Below the pieces are notes generated by a model. It had not been told where the DNA came from. It saw only the letters and a program-made list of their open reading frames with translations, and did not search any database. 12,543 nt of DNA from an uncultured Collinsella sp. (GTDB lineage: Bacteria; Actinomycetota; Coriobacteriia; Coriobacteriales; Coriobacteriaceae). Made by a program: the position numbers and the translations under genes. Shown here one piece after another: positions 12,438 to 12,543 of this stretch. Every line of letters starts with the position of its first letter. Positions within the stretch are counted from its first letter, which is position 1. The stretch lies in NCBI GenBank assembly GCA_900541785.1, contig UQKY01000054.1, forward strand, positions 1 through 12,543, given 5' to 3'.

Positions 12438-12543
12438 GTTGTGCAAAAAGGTACAGGTTTTTGTAGAGGCGTATGGAGATGCACCCATTGGTTGATTTTC
12501 AATCTCAACGCAACAGCCTGAACGGACCCCGCGTTTCCGCAGC

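Noticed and set aside
10320..12488. 722-codon open frame on the minus strand opposite thrS
   Set aside because: It runs through two terminators and the thrS promoter and has a repetitive Val/Leu/His/Asp composition typical of antisense frames of high-GC genes.

Overview
The window looks like a piece of a high-GC actinobacterial chromosome from the class Coriobacteriia, most likely Collinsella or a close relative. This is inferred from protein flavour, from a groESL operon with a CIRCE-like operator, from an anaerobic three-gene flavoprotein/iron-sulfur operon, and from intergenic regions crowded with palindromes. No rRNA or tRNA gene is visible, and no phage, transposase or plasmid gene.

Layout: (1) 94-2121, minus strand, the groES-groL chaperonin operon with a degenerate CIRCE operator upstream. 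(2) 2122-2568, a divergent intergenic region with a run of hairpins. (3) 2569-3912, plus strand, folC. (4) 3913-4237, a palindrome-rich gap. (5) 4238-5326, minus strand, an M24 aminopeptidase (Xaa-Pro type). (6) 5327-5878, a second palindrome-rich gap that repeats the architecture of the first. (7) 5879-9102, minus strand, a tight three-gene operon: a GlpA-like FAD dehydrogenase with a C-terminal BFD-type [2Fe-2S] domain, a pyridine-nucleotide-type FAD oxidoreductase, and a small cysteine-rich DUF1667 protein. Together they probably form an anaerobic glycerol-3-phosphate (or similar 2-hydroxyacid) dehydrogenase complex. (8) 9103-9912, an intergenic region dominated by a very regular array of fourteen 16-bp half-repeats in alternating orientation. 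(9) 9913-10344, plus strand, a small membrane protein with a double zinc ribbon. (10) 10575-12338, plus strand, thrS, with its own promoter and two tandem terminators.

The protein genes are ordinary housekeeping or metabolic genes. The unusual material is between them. The strongest signal is the 541-bp array at 9272-9812: half-sites GTCTCGATCTGTAACA and its reverse complement alternate, every internal spacer is exactly 25 nt and every inter-unit spacer is 23-24 nt. The second is a pair of 269-bp composite palindromic blocks (3945-4213 and 5552-5820) on either side of the peptidase gene. They share a central core and a downstream hairpin, but their long outer arms have different sequences while each remains self-complementary. 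Neither structure is accompanied by a recognisable recombinase or nuclease gene here, so function is open.
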